A stretch of DNA of 64,000 nucleotides from positions 110,777 to 174,776 of the forward strand of contig JAZDFC010000080.1 in the NCBI GenBank assembly GCA_043808235.1. The letters run 5' to 3'. Below the pieces are notes generated by a model that did not search any database, was not told the origin of the DNA, and saw only the letters and a program-made list of their open reading frames with translations. Shown here piece after piece: positions 1-9,344 of this stretch. The DNA is from JAZDFC01 sp043808235. GTDB lineage: Bacteria; Bacteroidota; Ignavibacteria; Ignavibacteriales; Melioribacteraceae. A program made the translations under genes and the position numbers. How positions within the stretch are numbered: the stretch's first letter is position 1; each line of letters begins with the position of its first letter.

Positions 1-1
1 A

Positions 2-1120
2 TGGAGGAGATATCTTTCCGGTAATTCTCAAAGAATTGACTGGATAGACGAGCAGTCGAAAAACCTTTTATTGAGATATGATAAATTCATTAAACCGACT
101 GATCTTTTAAAAAAAGGGATTGGACTTGCTGTAAGTTATCGCGGCTGCTCCCTTGGAGCTGAGGGTATTGATAATGCAGCAGCGTACGTTTCGATTCAGC
201 CTGATGGTACGATATATCTACTTTCCGGTCTGGCTGAAAACGGACAGGGATTGAAAACAACATTTTCAATTATTTGTGCTGAGATGTTCGGTATTAGCAT
301 AGATAAAATTACCTATCTTGAACAGAATACCTCAAAGGTTCCGGATAGTGGGCCAACTGTTGCATCACGCGCTACAATAATGGGCGGTGGTGCGGTAAAA
401 ACCGCATGCAACATAATCATCGATCGCCTGAGAAAATATCTTCTAAGTTATTGGAATATAGTTGATTATCATGATTTACTTTTTGAAAATAATGAAGTGA
501 GGAATATTAAAAATCTCAGTCAAAAATTAAAGTATGAAGAGCTTATTTCGTTAGCATATAATCATAAGATGGAATTAAGTGCATTCGGTTGCTACAAAGG
601 GCCGGCAGTTCATTGGGATGAAGAAACCGGCCAAGGTCCGGCTTATTTTACTTATGTATATGGCTGTCAGGTGGCAGAAATAACAGCGAATCTTGGAACC
701 GGTGAAGTATTTATCGATAATATCTGGGCTGTTCATGATCCCGGCACAGTAATAAATTTAGCGGGAGCAGAAGGTCAGATTTATGGGGGAGTTACTCAAG
801 GAGCCGGGTATGCGTTGTGGGAAATGATTTCCCACGACAAAGGAAAAATACGCGAAACAAATTTCGATCAATTTTTAATACCGACAAGTAAAGATATTGA
901 TAAAATCCATCCCTACTTTATTGAAGGAAAAGAAAAGTATGGGCCCTGGGGCGCCAAATCTTTAGGGGAACCTACATTAGAACTTACCGCTGCGGCGATT
1001 GCCAATGCAATTACAAATGCGACCGGGTTCAGATTTTTTAATTTACCCTTAAACATGGAAGAAATTTTATTGAAGAAAAAACTCTTTCCGGAATCACTCA
1101 AACGGGGGAGTACTTCATGA
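2..1120 (+). CDS. Xanthine dehydrogenase-family molybdopterin-binding subunit, 5' truncated
   Basis: The reading frame is open from base 2, so the gene starts left of the window; the TTG at 71 is only an internal codon. The 372 visible residues match the C-terminal part of the large molybdopterin subunit of xanthine dehydrogenase/CO dehydrogenase-type hydroxylases. Visible motifs are ENGQG, the DSGPTVASRAT stretch followed by MGGGAV, and KSLGEPTLE near the C terminus, which should hold the active-site glutamate. The enzyme would hydroxylate an N-heterocycle such as a purine in the cytoplasm. The stop overlaps the next start (ATGA), so this is the first visible gene of a three-gene operon with the FAD and 2Fe-2S subunits. 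Substrate cannot be read from the sequence; purine is inferred from the neighbours. Confidence 0.9.
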   Translation, partial: WRRYLSGNSQRIDWIDEQSKNLLLRYDKFIKPTDLLKKGIGLAVSYRGCSLGAEGIDNAAAYVSIQPDGTIYLLSGLAENGQGLKTTFSIICAEMFGISIDKITYLEQNTSKVPDSGPTVASRATIMGGGAVKTACNIIIDRLRKYLLSYWNIVDYHDLLFENNEVRNIKNLSQKLKYEELISLAYNHKMELSAFGCYKGPAVHWDEETGQGPAYFTYVYGCQVAEITANLGTGEVFIDNIWAVHDPGTVINLAGAEGQIYGGVTQGAGYALWEMISHDKGKIRETNFDQFLIPTSKDIDKIHPYFIEGKEKYGPWGAKSLGEPTLELTAAAIANAITNATGFRFFNLPLNMEEILLKKKLFPESLKRGSTS

Positions 1121-1983
1121 ATCAAACGATAAAAATATTATTTCCAAAAAATGCCCGTGAAGCGTGTGAGCTACTATCGGAGAATAAAAATTCTAAAATT
1201 ATTGCCGGCGGAACAGATATCATTCCTGGTTTCCATATTGAATCATCACGTTTTAAAAATGTCAATCAATTGATAGATATTAATAGCATTCGGGAAATAA
1301 AATCGGTTGAATTGAATCCTGAAAATATTTCTATTGGAGCCGGGCTCACTTTTGCCGAAATTATTTCGAACCCGATTCTAAATAAACGCATGCCCTTAAT
1401 TGTAAAATCTGCTAAAACTGTTGGAAGTTTGCAGATACGGAACCGGGCTACAATCGGTGGGAATTTTATAAATAATGCACCCTGTGCGGATAGTGTTCCG
1501 CCCTTACTATTATATGATGCGAAAATTAAAATCCGCAGTCTTGATGAAGAAAGAATTCTTCCACTCGAGGATTTTTTATTAAAACCATATTCTACCCAAC
1601 TAAGACATAACGAAGTAGTGACTCAAATAATAATTCCTGTGAATTGTCAAAAAGTCAATTGTGATTTTTACAAATTAGGGAGACGGAGAGGAGTTTCGAT
1701 CAGCCGGATTTCACTCGCGATTTTAATGAAGTCGCAAAATGGGAGAATTTCAGGATTAAGAATCGCATGCGGCGCTGTAACCCCTGTTGGAATTCGCTTG
1801 CATGAATTAGAACAAAAGTTCATTGGCGTAAAATGCAGTGATAAATCCTTTAAAGAAATTGCAATTGGTGTTGGAGAAAAAATTCTTGAAGTTACAGGTC
1901 TGCGATGGTCAAGTGAATATAAAATTCCTGTTCTGCAACAAATGGTTTACCAGCTATTCAAAAACATGAATGAGAAACAATGA
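1117..1983 (+). CDS. Xanthine dehydrogenase-family FAD-binding subunit
   Basis: A 288-residue medium subunit (CoxM/XdhB type) that carries FAD and passes electrons from the Mo/Fe-S subunits to an acceptor. The FAD-binding motifs AGGTDIIPG (about residues 31-39) and IRNRATIGGNFINNAPCADS (about 107-126) are both present, followed by the usual C-terminal domain. Length is normal for the family. It overlaps the upstream large subunit by four bases and the downstream 2Fe-2S subunit by four bases (ATGA both times), so the three are translationally coupled and surely form one enzyme. Confidence 0.93.
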   Translation: MNQTIKILFPKNAREACELLSENKNSKIIAGGTDIIPGFHIESSRFKNVNQLIDINSIREIKSVELNPENISIGAGLTFAEIISNPILNKRMPLIVKSAKTVGSLQIRNRATIGGNFINNAPCADSVPPLLLYDAKIKIRSLDEERILPLEDFLLKPYSTQLRHNEVVTQIIIPVNCQKVNCDFYKLGRRRGVSISRISLAILMKSQNGRISGLRIACGAVTPVGIRLHELEQKFIGVKCSDKSFKEIAIGVGEKILEVTGLRWSSEYKIPVLQQMVYQLFKNMNEKQ

Positions 1984-2492
1984 TTGAATTGAATTTTATA
2001 TTGAATGGAAAACAGATCAGGATCGAATGTGAACCAGGGATTCGGCTTGTCGAGTTGCTGCGCGAAAAACTCGATTTAACCGGAACTAAAGAAGGGTGCG
2101 GAATTGGTGAATGCGGTGCATGTACAGTAATAATGAATGGGAAAGCAGTAAATTCTTGTTTGATTCTTGCCGCGCAATGTGAGGGGACAACTATTTTAAC
2201 GGTAGAAGGTCTTGCCGATGGTGACAAACTCCATCCAATACAACAAAGTTTTTTAAGGAAAGGCGCAGTTCAATGCGGATTTTGTTCCCCCGGAATGATA
2301 ATGTCAGCGTATGCTTTACATTTAGAAAAGCCTTCACCAACTGAAGATGAAATTAAAGATGCTATCGCCGGAAATCTATGTAGATGTACAGGGTATAAGC
2401 AAATCATCGATGCTATCAAAACCGCGTTGCCCGGTCAAAGTCCGGCGAGCGTAAACGACAACGCTATCCAAAGAAATCATCCTAAAGGATGA
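1980..2492 (+). CDS. Xanthine dehydrogenase-family 2Fe-2S subunit
   Basis: A 170-residue CoxS/XdhC-type iron-sulfur subunit. The plant-type ferredoxin cluster motif GCGIGECGACTV lies near residues 39-50, and the second cluster of the helical domain is given by CGFCSPG (about 99-105) and LCRCTGY (about 138-144). It moves electrons from the molybdopterin site to FAD. The C-terminal tail after the last cluster is slightly extended and polar. It is the last gene of the operon; the next gene, ygfK, is convergent on the opposite strand 20 bases away. Confidence 0.93.
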   Translation: MIELNFILNGKQIRIECEPGIRLVELLREKLDLTGTKEGCGIGECGACTVIMNGKAVNSCLILAAQCEGTTILTVEGLADGDKLHPIQQSFLRKGAVQCGFCSPGMIMSAYALHLEKPSPTEDEIKDAIAGNLCRCTGYKQIIDAIKTALPGQSPASVNDNAIQRNHPKG

Positions 2493-2512
2493 TACATAAA
2501 AACCGAAGCGGA

Positions 2513-5500
2513 TTATCCAACAGAAATTAAAAATTTATATCCATCAACAATATTTCGTATCATAATAAAAAGTTGTTGCATTGAATCACCAACATTTTCC
2601 AAACTAGAAGCGTGACTTAAGTCCATCTCTTGCGTTTTTCCGTTCATTCGTATTAAAATTTTATCAAATACTCCGTTGTTACTTAAAAAACAAAATCCAT
2701 TATTGCTGCTTTCACTCAGAGTGATTTCATTTTGAAAGTAAGTAATTTTATCTGTGTAAGGTGCGCCTCCGTAAGGACAAAAAGTTTCGCAGTTTCCACA
2801 CTCATTGCAGAGTTGATCGATGTGTAGAATTTGATTCCGGTTTTTGAAAAGGGAATTATCAATCTTTATTTCAACGTTCGCCCGATTTGGACAAACATCA
2901 ACGCATTTGTTGCAGACAAAATTACAGCTCAGGCATTGCGAATCGCTTTGATCGAAGTTTACTGACATCAATCCTTTTTTCCTCTCCGCTGCCTCAATAA
3001 TTTCTTTTTTCGGTGGAAGAGCTGACAAATTAACTTCCATCGGTAAAATATTTTCCTTTCGGAGAATTGCATCGGCAGTTTTTCTTGCATCGGCTATTGC
3101 CTTCACAACAGTCGCGGGACCATGAAGTGCATCACCGCCAATAAAAACATTTTGGATATTGGTTTCATTGGTCAACGGATCGGAAATGATTTCCTTTTTT
3201 TTATCTAATTCAAATTTATTTTGATCGAGCAAACCATAATCAACATGTTCTCCAATAGCCGCAATAACGGTATTAATTTCAAAATACTCAAATGAATTTT
3301 CTACAGTATAAAAGCTCCTTCTTCCTGATGAATCAAAATCGCCAAGCTGCATATTTTGGCATTTCAAAATATTTCCTTCAAATTCAACCGGGCTTAATAG
3401 TTCTTTAAAAATCACTCCGTCCTTTATCGCTGCATCAAATTCTTCGAGATCGGCAGGCATGAATTCCTTCGTCCTTCTATATATCAGAAAAACTTTTTCA
3501 ACTCCGTTACATCTCTTTGCCGCGCGAGCACTGTCCATTGCAGAATTCCCACCTCCAATTACAGCTACTACTCTGCCAGGTTTAATTCCGGTTTCATCAT
3601 GGAAATCCCGAAGGAACTCAATTGCATTAAAAATACGAGCGTTGGAACCGGCAATTATTAAGTCACTTGAAATTTCCGCACCGATAGCGATATAAATATA
3701 TTTAAATCCCTCGTGTCTTAAATTTTTTACAGAAAAGTAATTAGTTACACCGAATATGAAACGGATACCGTACCTCTCAAGCAACTTAATATCTTTATCG
3801 ATTGCTTCCTGAGGTAGTCTGAATTTCGGCAGTACATTTTGTACAATTCCGCCCGACCTGTTATTTTTTTCGAAGACAGTAACATCAAATCCTGCACGGC
3901 TTAAAAAATATGCAAGTGATAAACCTGATGGACCCGCACCAATTACTGCCACTCGAATTCCATTATTGGGAATAGAAAAAATATTTTGCATAGATAAGTA
4001 TTGGTCAAATCCTTTCGAAGTTGCTACCAATTTGAGATCGCGAATTTTTACGGCTTCATCATAATCAAGCCTTGTGCAATGGAACATACATTGATGATCA
4101 CAGATGTACCCCGTTATGTGAGGCAAAGGATTTTTATCTTGAATTAATTCAAGCGCTTCAACAAATTTGCTCTCATCAATCAACCTTATGTATTCAGATA
4201 CATCCTGATGAATCGGACAGGCTTCTTTACAAGGTGCGATGAAACAGTCAAACTGCGGGAGGGATTTGGAAATTTTTATGCTCTTTGCCTTCCTCGATTC
4301 CTTCTTGAAATATTCAGTTTGAAGTGAAGATTCAGCGAGCGTCTTTAATTTCTCTATTTTAATATTCTTTTCAATACTCGTATCAGCAATATCATCTAAT
4401 GAGTTGCAACTTTGTGCGAGCCTGTTGTATCCGCCGGGTTTCAATAAATCCGTTGCGAAAGTAATTGGCATAATACCACACTCGAAAATTTGACGGGCAT
4501 TTAACTGGTTTGCCCCGCCTGAGAACGATATATTTATTTCCCCGTTTAATTCTCGAGCTACTTCGTACGCTAATCGTGTTGTTATTGGGAATAATGCTCT
4601 TCCGGACATGTACATCTCATCACCGGCAAGCGCTTTCTTATGGTTTACAATACCAAGAGTATTGCTCAGTTTGATTCCGAAAAACTTATTGTGTAGTCCG
4701 GCAAATATTTTTAGCGAATTTATCAGATTAATCGCATCCCTAAATTGTAAATCTTTTTCGAAGGATTCTTCTTTCACTTCGATACTGGAGAAACCGGTTT
4801 TTTGAAGGATGCTTTTTACTGTATCATATCCCAATAAAGTCGGATTTAATTTAATAAAAGTATTAAGCCCCTTTTCCTTGATAAGATATCTAGTTATCGA
4901 TTCAATTTCGTTTGATGGGCATCCATGCATAGTTGAAAGCGTAACGGAATTCGAAATGTGTTTAGAGATATTTTTTAGCGCATCCAAATATTTTTTTCTG
5001 ATATAAGTTTTATCGTCACCGGATTCAATTAATTCAAGCAGTTCATTTTGAAGCCGGGCAAACATTTCCTTTTCACGATTTCCCTTCAACGCTTCAATAA
5101 AATTATCCATTCTTTCTGACTGAATGCCTTTCAAATCATAACCAACGCTCATGTTAAAGATAAATCCATCATCTGTAGAGTTGGAGAGATTAAATCGGTT
5201 TTTTATAAAATGAATTAATAAATATGCTTTTATGTACTCCTCAAGCGATTGTTCTAACTTCAATTCCTGCGACCATTCCACATTGTATCCTTCATCCTGC
5301 GCATCGATGCACGGTTTTGGAATTTCAAGCCTATCCATTATTTGAACTGTCTTCAACTCGATGAATCGTCCGCCGCATAAATATGACGCGATTATATTTT
5401 GCGCTAACTGAGTATGCGGTCCGGCAGCCGGTCCGAAGGGCGTATCAATATAATTTTCAAAAATTTTGAAAGCCGGGAGATTTGATGATCTAAAAAAATT

Positions 5501-5599
5501 GAATTCTTTTATTCCGAAAATGGATCGATGGATTTGATATTCCGAATTGATCCAATTGAAAAGAGTGTAGAGTGAAAGAGGTTTCATTTTATGGGACAT
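2513..5599 (-). CDS. ygfK: YgfK-type FAD/Fe-S oxidoreductase (putative selenate reductase family)
   Basis: The start was placed at 5599 rather than the longer open frame to 5707, because a GGAG ribosome site lies six bases upstream and the length (1028 residues) then fits E. coli YgfK. Domains in order: a dihydroorotate-dehydrogenase-like region (about 15-420, containing TPFGPAAGPHTQLAQN), a Cys-rich 4Fe-4S domain near 445-520 (CKEACPIHQDV), an FAD GxGxxG site near 553 (VIGAGPSG), an NAD(P)H site near 680 (VIGGGNSA) and C-terminal clusters near 886-946 (CNECGNCETFCPYGG). The layout resembles dihydropyrimidine dehydrogenase, so reduction of a purine-derived ring is plausible. In other bacteria ygfK sits with ygeY, ygeW and xdh genes, as here. 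'Selenate reductase' is only the historical family name. Confidence 0.9.
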   Translation of the reverse strand: MSHKMKPLSLYTLFNWINSEYQIHRSIFGIKEFNFFRSSNLPAFKIFENYIDTPFGPAAGPHTQLAQNIIASYLCGGRFIELKTVQIMDRLEIPKPCIDAQDEGYNVEWSQELKLEQSLEEYIKAYLLIHFIKNRFNLSNSTDDGFIFNMSVGYDLKGIQSERMDNFIEALKGNREKEMFARLQNELLELIESGDDKTYIRKKYLDALKNISKHISNSVTLSTMHGCPSNEIESITRYLIKEKGLNTFIKLNPTLLGYDTVKSILQKTGFSSIEVKEESFEKDLQFRDAINLINSLKIFAGLHNKFFGIKLSNTLGIVNHKKALAGDEMYMSGRALFPITTRLAYEVARELNGEINISFSGGANQLNARQIFECGIMPITFATDLLKPGGYNRLAQSCNSLDDIADTSIEKNIKIEKLKTLAESSLQTEYFKKESRKAKSIKISKSLPQFDCFIAPCKEACPIHQDVSEYIRLIDESKFVEALELIQDKNPLPHITGYICDHQCMFHCTRLDYDEAVKIRDLKLVATSKGFDQYLSMQNIFSIPNNGIRVAVIGAGPSGLSLAYFLSRAGFDVTVFEKNNRSGGIVQNVLPKFRLPQEAIDKDIKLLERYGIRFIFGVTNYFSVKNLRHEGFKYIYIAIGAEISSDLIIAGSNARIFNAIEFLRDFHDETGIKPGRVVAVIGGGNSAMDSARAAKRCNGVEKVFLIYRRTKEFMPADLEEFDAAIKDGVIFKELLSPVEFEGNILKCQNMQLGDFDSSGRRSFYTVENSFEYFEINTVIAAIGEHVDYGLLDQNKFELDKKKEIISDPLTNETNIQNVFIGGDALHGPATVVKAIADARKTADAILRKENILPMEVNLSALPPKKEIIEAAERKKGLMSVNFDQSDSQCLSCNFVCNKCVDVCPNRANVEIKIDNSLFKNRNQILHIDQLCNECGNCETFCPYGGAPYTDKITYFQNEITLSESSNNGFCFLSNNGVFDKILIRMNGKTQEMDLSHASSLENVGDSMQQLFIMIRNIVDGYKFLISVG

Positions 5600-5748
5600 T
5601 TTATTACTCCGGTTATTTTTAACCAAGTACTTTCCATGAAACAATCTTAAGTGCATGAGATGAAAGTTTCGTGTAAAAATAAGATAATTTTTTAATTCAT
5701 ATCCCAATTATTTACTAATTTTGTTTAGAATTAATTGAGACTATCACT
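5600..5748. promoter_or_regulatory. Divergent intergenic region between ygfK and ygeY
   Basis: About 149 bases separate the ygfK start (minus) from the ygeY start (plus), so promoters for both transcripts of the purine island probably lie here. The ygfK ribosome site (GGAG on the minus strand, about 5606-5609) is clear. I see no convincing operator or riboswitch. Confidence 0.35.
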
Positions 5749-6933
5749 ATGGAACTCGCCTCAAAAATCTTGGCAGCAGCTAATGAACTGTCGGAATATA
5801 CCGCATCAAATCTTTCGGAACTTATCAAACTAAAATCGCTATCGTGCAAGGAAAAGGAAGTTGCATTCAAATTAAAAAGCATGATGGAAGAAGCCGGTTT
5901 TGATGAAGTTAAAATAGACGGACTTGGAAATGTTATTGGTAGAATCGGAAACGGTAAGAAGATTCTCGCGATTGACGGGCACATCGACACAGTTGATATT
6001 GGCAATCTTGAAAGCTGGCATTTCGATCCGCTCGGTGGAGAAATCAAAGATGGATATGTTCACGGCAGAGGAAGTGTCGATCAAAAAGGCGGTGTTGCTT
6101 CTTTTATTACTGCAGGAAAAATCATAAAGCAACTCGGATTGATAAATGATGTCACAATATATTTTGTCGGATCAGTTATCGAAGAAGACTGCGACGGACT
6201 ATGCTGGAAATATATTATTGAAGAAGATAAAATAAAACCGGACTGTGTAATCATAACCGAACCGACTAACATGAACATTTACCGTGGGCAGCGCGGAAGA
6301 ATGGAAATGCATGTCTCATTTTACGGAGTTTCGTCTCACGGTTCGGCGCCTGAACGAGGGAAGAATGCAATTTATACGGCTTCGCGTGCTGCACTCGAAA
6401 TTGAAAAACTGAATGAGAGATTAGCATACGATGATTTCCTCGGAAAGGGTTCGATTACAATTTCGGAGATTATCTCATCGAGTCCTTCGCTTTGCGCTGT
6501 TGCAGATTTTGCACGGATTCATCTTGACAGAAGATTGACTTGGGGAGAGGATATTAATTGGGCTGTAAAACAAATTGAAGAAATTGTAAAGAATGAAAAC
6601 GTAAAAGTCGAGACACTTGAATACAAAGAAAAATCATTCACCGATTTGGAATATGGAATGAAGAAATACTATCCGACATGGAAAATTGAAGAAGATCATC
6701 CTGTAATTCAAAAAGGAAAATCTGTTTATAAAAATTTATTCGACGCCGAACCACTGATTGATAAATGGACGTTTTCGACAAACGGGATCTCCATCAACGG
6801 TATTTATGGAATTCCAATAATCGGATTTGGTCCTGGCAACGAAGTGCTTGCCCACGCACCGGATGAAAAAGTACCGGTGGATCAGCTGGTAAAAGCAAGT
6901 GCGTTTTATACGCTGTACGCTCTTTCATTCTGA
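5749..6933 (+). CDS. ygeY: YgeY-family M20 hydrolase linked to purine/selenium metabolism
   Basis: A 394-residue M20-type metallo-amidohydrolase. Expected metal ligands are visible: His in IDGHIDTVD (about residue 77), Asp in GRGSVDQKGG (about 109), the EEDCDG glutamates and ITEPT, plus the C-terminal STNG and HAPDE motifs. Family members are annotated as YgeY, placed with ygeW and ygfK in anaerobic purine-degradation loci, where they are thought to act on a ring-opened amino-acid-like intermediate. It begins the plus-strand run ygeY-ygeW-PLP enzyme-mocA-xdhC; the gap to ygeW is 75 bases. The exact substrate is not shown by the sequence. Confidence 0.88.
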   Translation: MELASKILAAANELSEYTASNLSELIKLKSLSCKEKEVAFKLKSMMEEAGFDEVKIDGLGNVIGRIGNGKKILAIDGHIDTVDIGNLESWHFDPLGGEIKDGYVHGRGSVDQKGGVASFITAGKIIKQLGLINDVTIYFVGSVIEEDCDGLCWKYIIEEDKIKPDCVIITEPTNMNIYRGQRGRMEMHVSFYGVSSHGSAPERGKNAIYTASRAALEIEKLNERLAYDDFLGKGSITISEIISSSPSLCAVADFARIHLDRRLTWGEDINWAVKQIEEIVKNENVKVETLEYKEKSFTDLEYGMKKYYPTWKIEEDHPVIQKGKSVYKNLFDAEPLIDKWTFSTNGISINGIYGIPIIGFGPGNEVLAHAPDEKVPVDQLVKASAFYTLYALSF

Positions 6934-7008
6934 GCGAAGCGCAGAATCTCAAAATAGATATTTCGAAGAAATCGATTTGAAAAAAATGATAAATCCTGGA
7001 GATAAACC

Positions 7009-8019
7009 ATGGAATTAAATTTCAAGAAAAAACATTTCCTATCCGAAGATGATTGGACAAAGGAAGAACTCGATACTGTTTTCGAACGTGCATTCGAGTT
7101 AAAGAAAAAATTTTATGATGAAGAACTGACGCTTCATCTTCCATATAAAACTTTATTTATGATATTTTTTGAACAGTCAACCCGTACGAGAAATTCTATG
7201 GAGGCGGGAATGACGCAGCTTGGCGGACATGCGCATGATTTGACTGCAGACAAGATGCAAATCTCTCACGGCGAAGCGCCAAAGGATACTGCAATAATTC
7301 TTTCCCGGATGGGACATGGAATTGCATGTCGTAATTGTTTTTATGGTGTCGGAAAAAAATATTTAGACGAAATGGCGCAGCATGCAACAGTTCCGGTTAT
7401 GTCTTTGCAGGATGATGTTTACCACCCGATGCAGGGCATTGCAGATTTGATGACAATTTTTGAGCACTGCGGTAAAAATACAAAAGGATTGAAAGTTACG
7501 ATTTCGTGGGCATACGCGGATACTCACAGCAAACCGCTTTCGGTTCCACAATCGCAAATTCTATTGTTGCCGCGTTACGGAATTGATGTTACTGTTGCAC
7601 ATCCAAAAGAATTTCCTTTAAGCAAAAATATTGTGGAGAAAGCAAAACAGAATGCAGTTACCGGAGGAGGCAGTATCCGGTTTACAGATAACATGGATGA
7701 AGCATTTGAAGGCGCTCAAATTGTTGTTCCGAAAAATTGGGGTGGATTCGGTCATTATGATGTTGATTATTATTTGGAGAATGAGGAAGAATGCAAACTG
7801 GAAATGAAAGCGAATCTGAAAAAGTATAAATCATGGATTTGCGATGAGAATAGAATTAAACTTGCCGATAAAAACGTTAAACTGATGCATGCACTTCCGG
7901 CTGATAGAAATCATGAAGTTACGGATGAAATTCTCGACGATCCGAACATTTCGATTGTGTTCGACGAAGCGGAAAACAGGCTGCACACTGCTAAAGCAAT
8001 TATGAGTTTGATTATGTAG
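7009..8019 (+). CDS. ygeW: Knotted carbamoyltransferase YgeW
   Basis: A 336-residue aspartate/ornithine-carbamoyltransferase homologue. The carbamoyl-phosphate loop is present as FFEQSTRTRNS (about residues 52-62), and MHALPADR near residue 288 replaces the HCLP motif of ornithine carbamoyltransferase. The long, conserved central part (ISWAYADTHSKPLSVPQ) is typical of YgeW rather than ArgF or PyrB. In purine-degradation loci it is thought to move a carbamoyl group to or from a ring-opening product, conserving energy as carbamoyl phosphate. A good ribosome site (GGAGATAAACC) precedes the ATG. Confidence 0.9.
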   Translation: MELNFKKKHFLSEDDWTKEELDTVFERAFELKKKFYDEELTLHLPYKTLFMIFFEQSTRTRNSMEAGMTQLGGHAHDLTADKMQISHGEAPKDTAIILSRMGHGIACRNCFYGVGKKYLDEMAQHATVPVMSLQDDVYHPMQGIADLMTIFEHCGKNTKGLKVTISWAYADTHSKPLSVPQSQILLLPRYGIDVTVAHPKEFPLSKNIVEKAKQNAVTGGGSIRFTDNMDEAFEGAQIVVPKNWGGFGHYDVDYYLENEEECKLEMKANLKKYKSWICDENRIKLADKNVKLMHALPADRNHEVTDEILDDPNISIVFDEAENRLHTAKAIMSLIM

Positions 8020-8078
8020 AAACTCTGAGCGAAACGAAGAGTCTCAATTAATAAATAAACAATATTTTCTGTTATCCA

Positions 8079-9344
8079 ATGAATAATTATATCTTCAAAT
8101 GTTCTTCATGCGGTAAAACTTTCGATAAAAATAAAATCGAAAGTGAGCTTATTTACCTTTGTCCGGATTGCGGACGGATAGAAGATAATTTGCCTTTACA
8201 TGGTGTGCTTTTAATAGAATATGTTTACGATGAAATTAGAAAGAGTATTGATAAAGAATTATTTCTGAAACAGCAGCCCGGCAAGTTTTGGCTTCATGAT
8301 TACCTATGGCCGATTGAATGCTCGAAAGGGAAGATAACCGGATTGGATGAAAACTTACAGGAAAGAATTTCTCTGCGCCCAAAATTTCTACATGAGATTT
8401 CAATTGAAGGAAAATCATTCCACATTTTTGATGATACGCGCAACCCGACTTTTTCATTCAAAGATAGAGCCTCGATATTAGTTGCAGTAAAAGCGCTTCA
8501 ACTTGGAATAAAAGAGATATCAGCCGCATCAACCGGGAATGCCGGTTCATCGATTGCGGGAATTTGTGCGATGCTCGGATTAAACACCCATGTATTTGTC
8601 CCGAAAAATATTCCCGATGCAAAAAGAATTCAGATACAATCCTACGGCGCTAATATTTACATAGTCAACGGCAATTATGATGCAGCATTCGATTTATGCT
8701 TTGAAATTTCGAATCATAAAAAATGGTTTAATCGCAACACTGCTTTTAATCCGCTAACAATCGAAGGGAAAAAGTCAGCAGCTTACGACATCTTTCTTGA
8801 AACAAAAGGAATACTGCCGGAAAACATAATCGTGCCGGTTGGAGATGGAGTAATTATCTCCGGTCTGTACAAAGGATTTTGGGAATTACAGCAATTAGGA
8901 TGGATTGAAAAAATTCCGAAGTTGATAGCAGTGCAAGCAGAAGGCAGCGATGCACTCGTAAGATTTTTAAGCTCTGGAAAATTTGAATATAAACCGGCGC
9001 ATACTATTGCCGACAGCATTAGCGCAGGCGTGCCACGATGTTTGTATCTCGCTGTGGAAGCAGTCCAAAAGTCACATGGTTTTGCAATGACTGTTACCGA
9101 TGAAGAAATTCTTTTTGCACAGCGAGAAATAATACAAAAGACAGGAATATTTATCGAACCTTCGTGTTCAACAACTTACGCCGCTCTTCAAAAAATAAGT
9201 GATAACGGGACTTATCAACCGGAAGAAAAATATTTGTTGATGTTCACAGGCAATGGGTTGAAAGATATTTCTGCATTAAGTTCGTGGAATAAAAAAGCTC
9301 CCGTCAAAAGCTGCGAAGAATGGAAGGAACATTTTGGATTATGA
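8079..9344 (+). CDS. Threonine-synthase-like PLP enzyme with N-terminal zinc ribbon
   Basis: 421 residues, fold-type II PLP enzyme. A zinc-ribbon is formed by Cys8, Cys11, Cys28 and Cys31. The PLP lysine is probably Lys128 in NPTFSFKDRAS, followed by the cofactor loop STGNAGSS and the glycine-rich PVGDGVIISG region. By sequence it is closest to threonine synthase. By position it stands where other purine loci encode YgeX, a diaminopropionate ammonia-lyase that is also fold-type II, so a beta-elimination role on a purine-derived amino acid is possible. Its stop overlaps the mocA start (ATGA). No other threonine-pathway gene is in the window. Function is therefore left open between threonine synthase and a YgeX replacement. 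Confidence 0.7.
   Translation: MNNYIFKCSSCGKTFDKNKIESELIYLCPDCGRIEDNLPLHGVLLIEYVYDEIRKSIDKELFLKQQPGKFWLHDYLWPIECSKGKITGLDENLQERISLRPKFLHEISIEGKSFHIFDDTRNPTFSFKDRASILVAVKALQLGIKEISAASTGNAGSSIAGICAMLGLNTHVFVPKNIPDAKRIQIQSYGANIYIVNGNYDAAFDLCFEISNHKKWFNRNTAFNPLTIEGKKSAAYDIFLETKGILPENIIVPVGDGVIISGLYKGFWELQQLGWIEKIPKLIAVQAEGSDALVRFLSSGKFEYKPAHTIADSISAGVPRCLYLAVEAVQKSHGFAMTVTDEEILFAQREIIQKTGIFIEPSCSTTYAALQKISDNGTYQPEEKYLLMFTGNGLKDISALSSWNKKAPVKSCEEWKEHFGL

Noticed and set aside
5600..5707. Longer YgfK N terminus
   Set aside because: The 36 extra residues have no counterpart in the family, and the downstream ATG has a good ribosome site.
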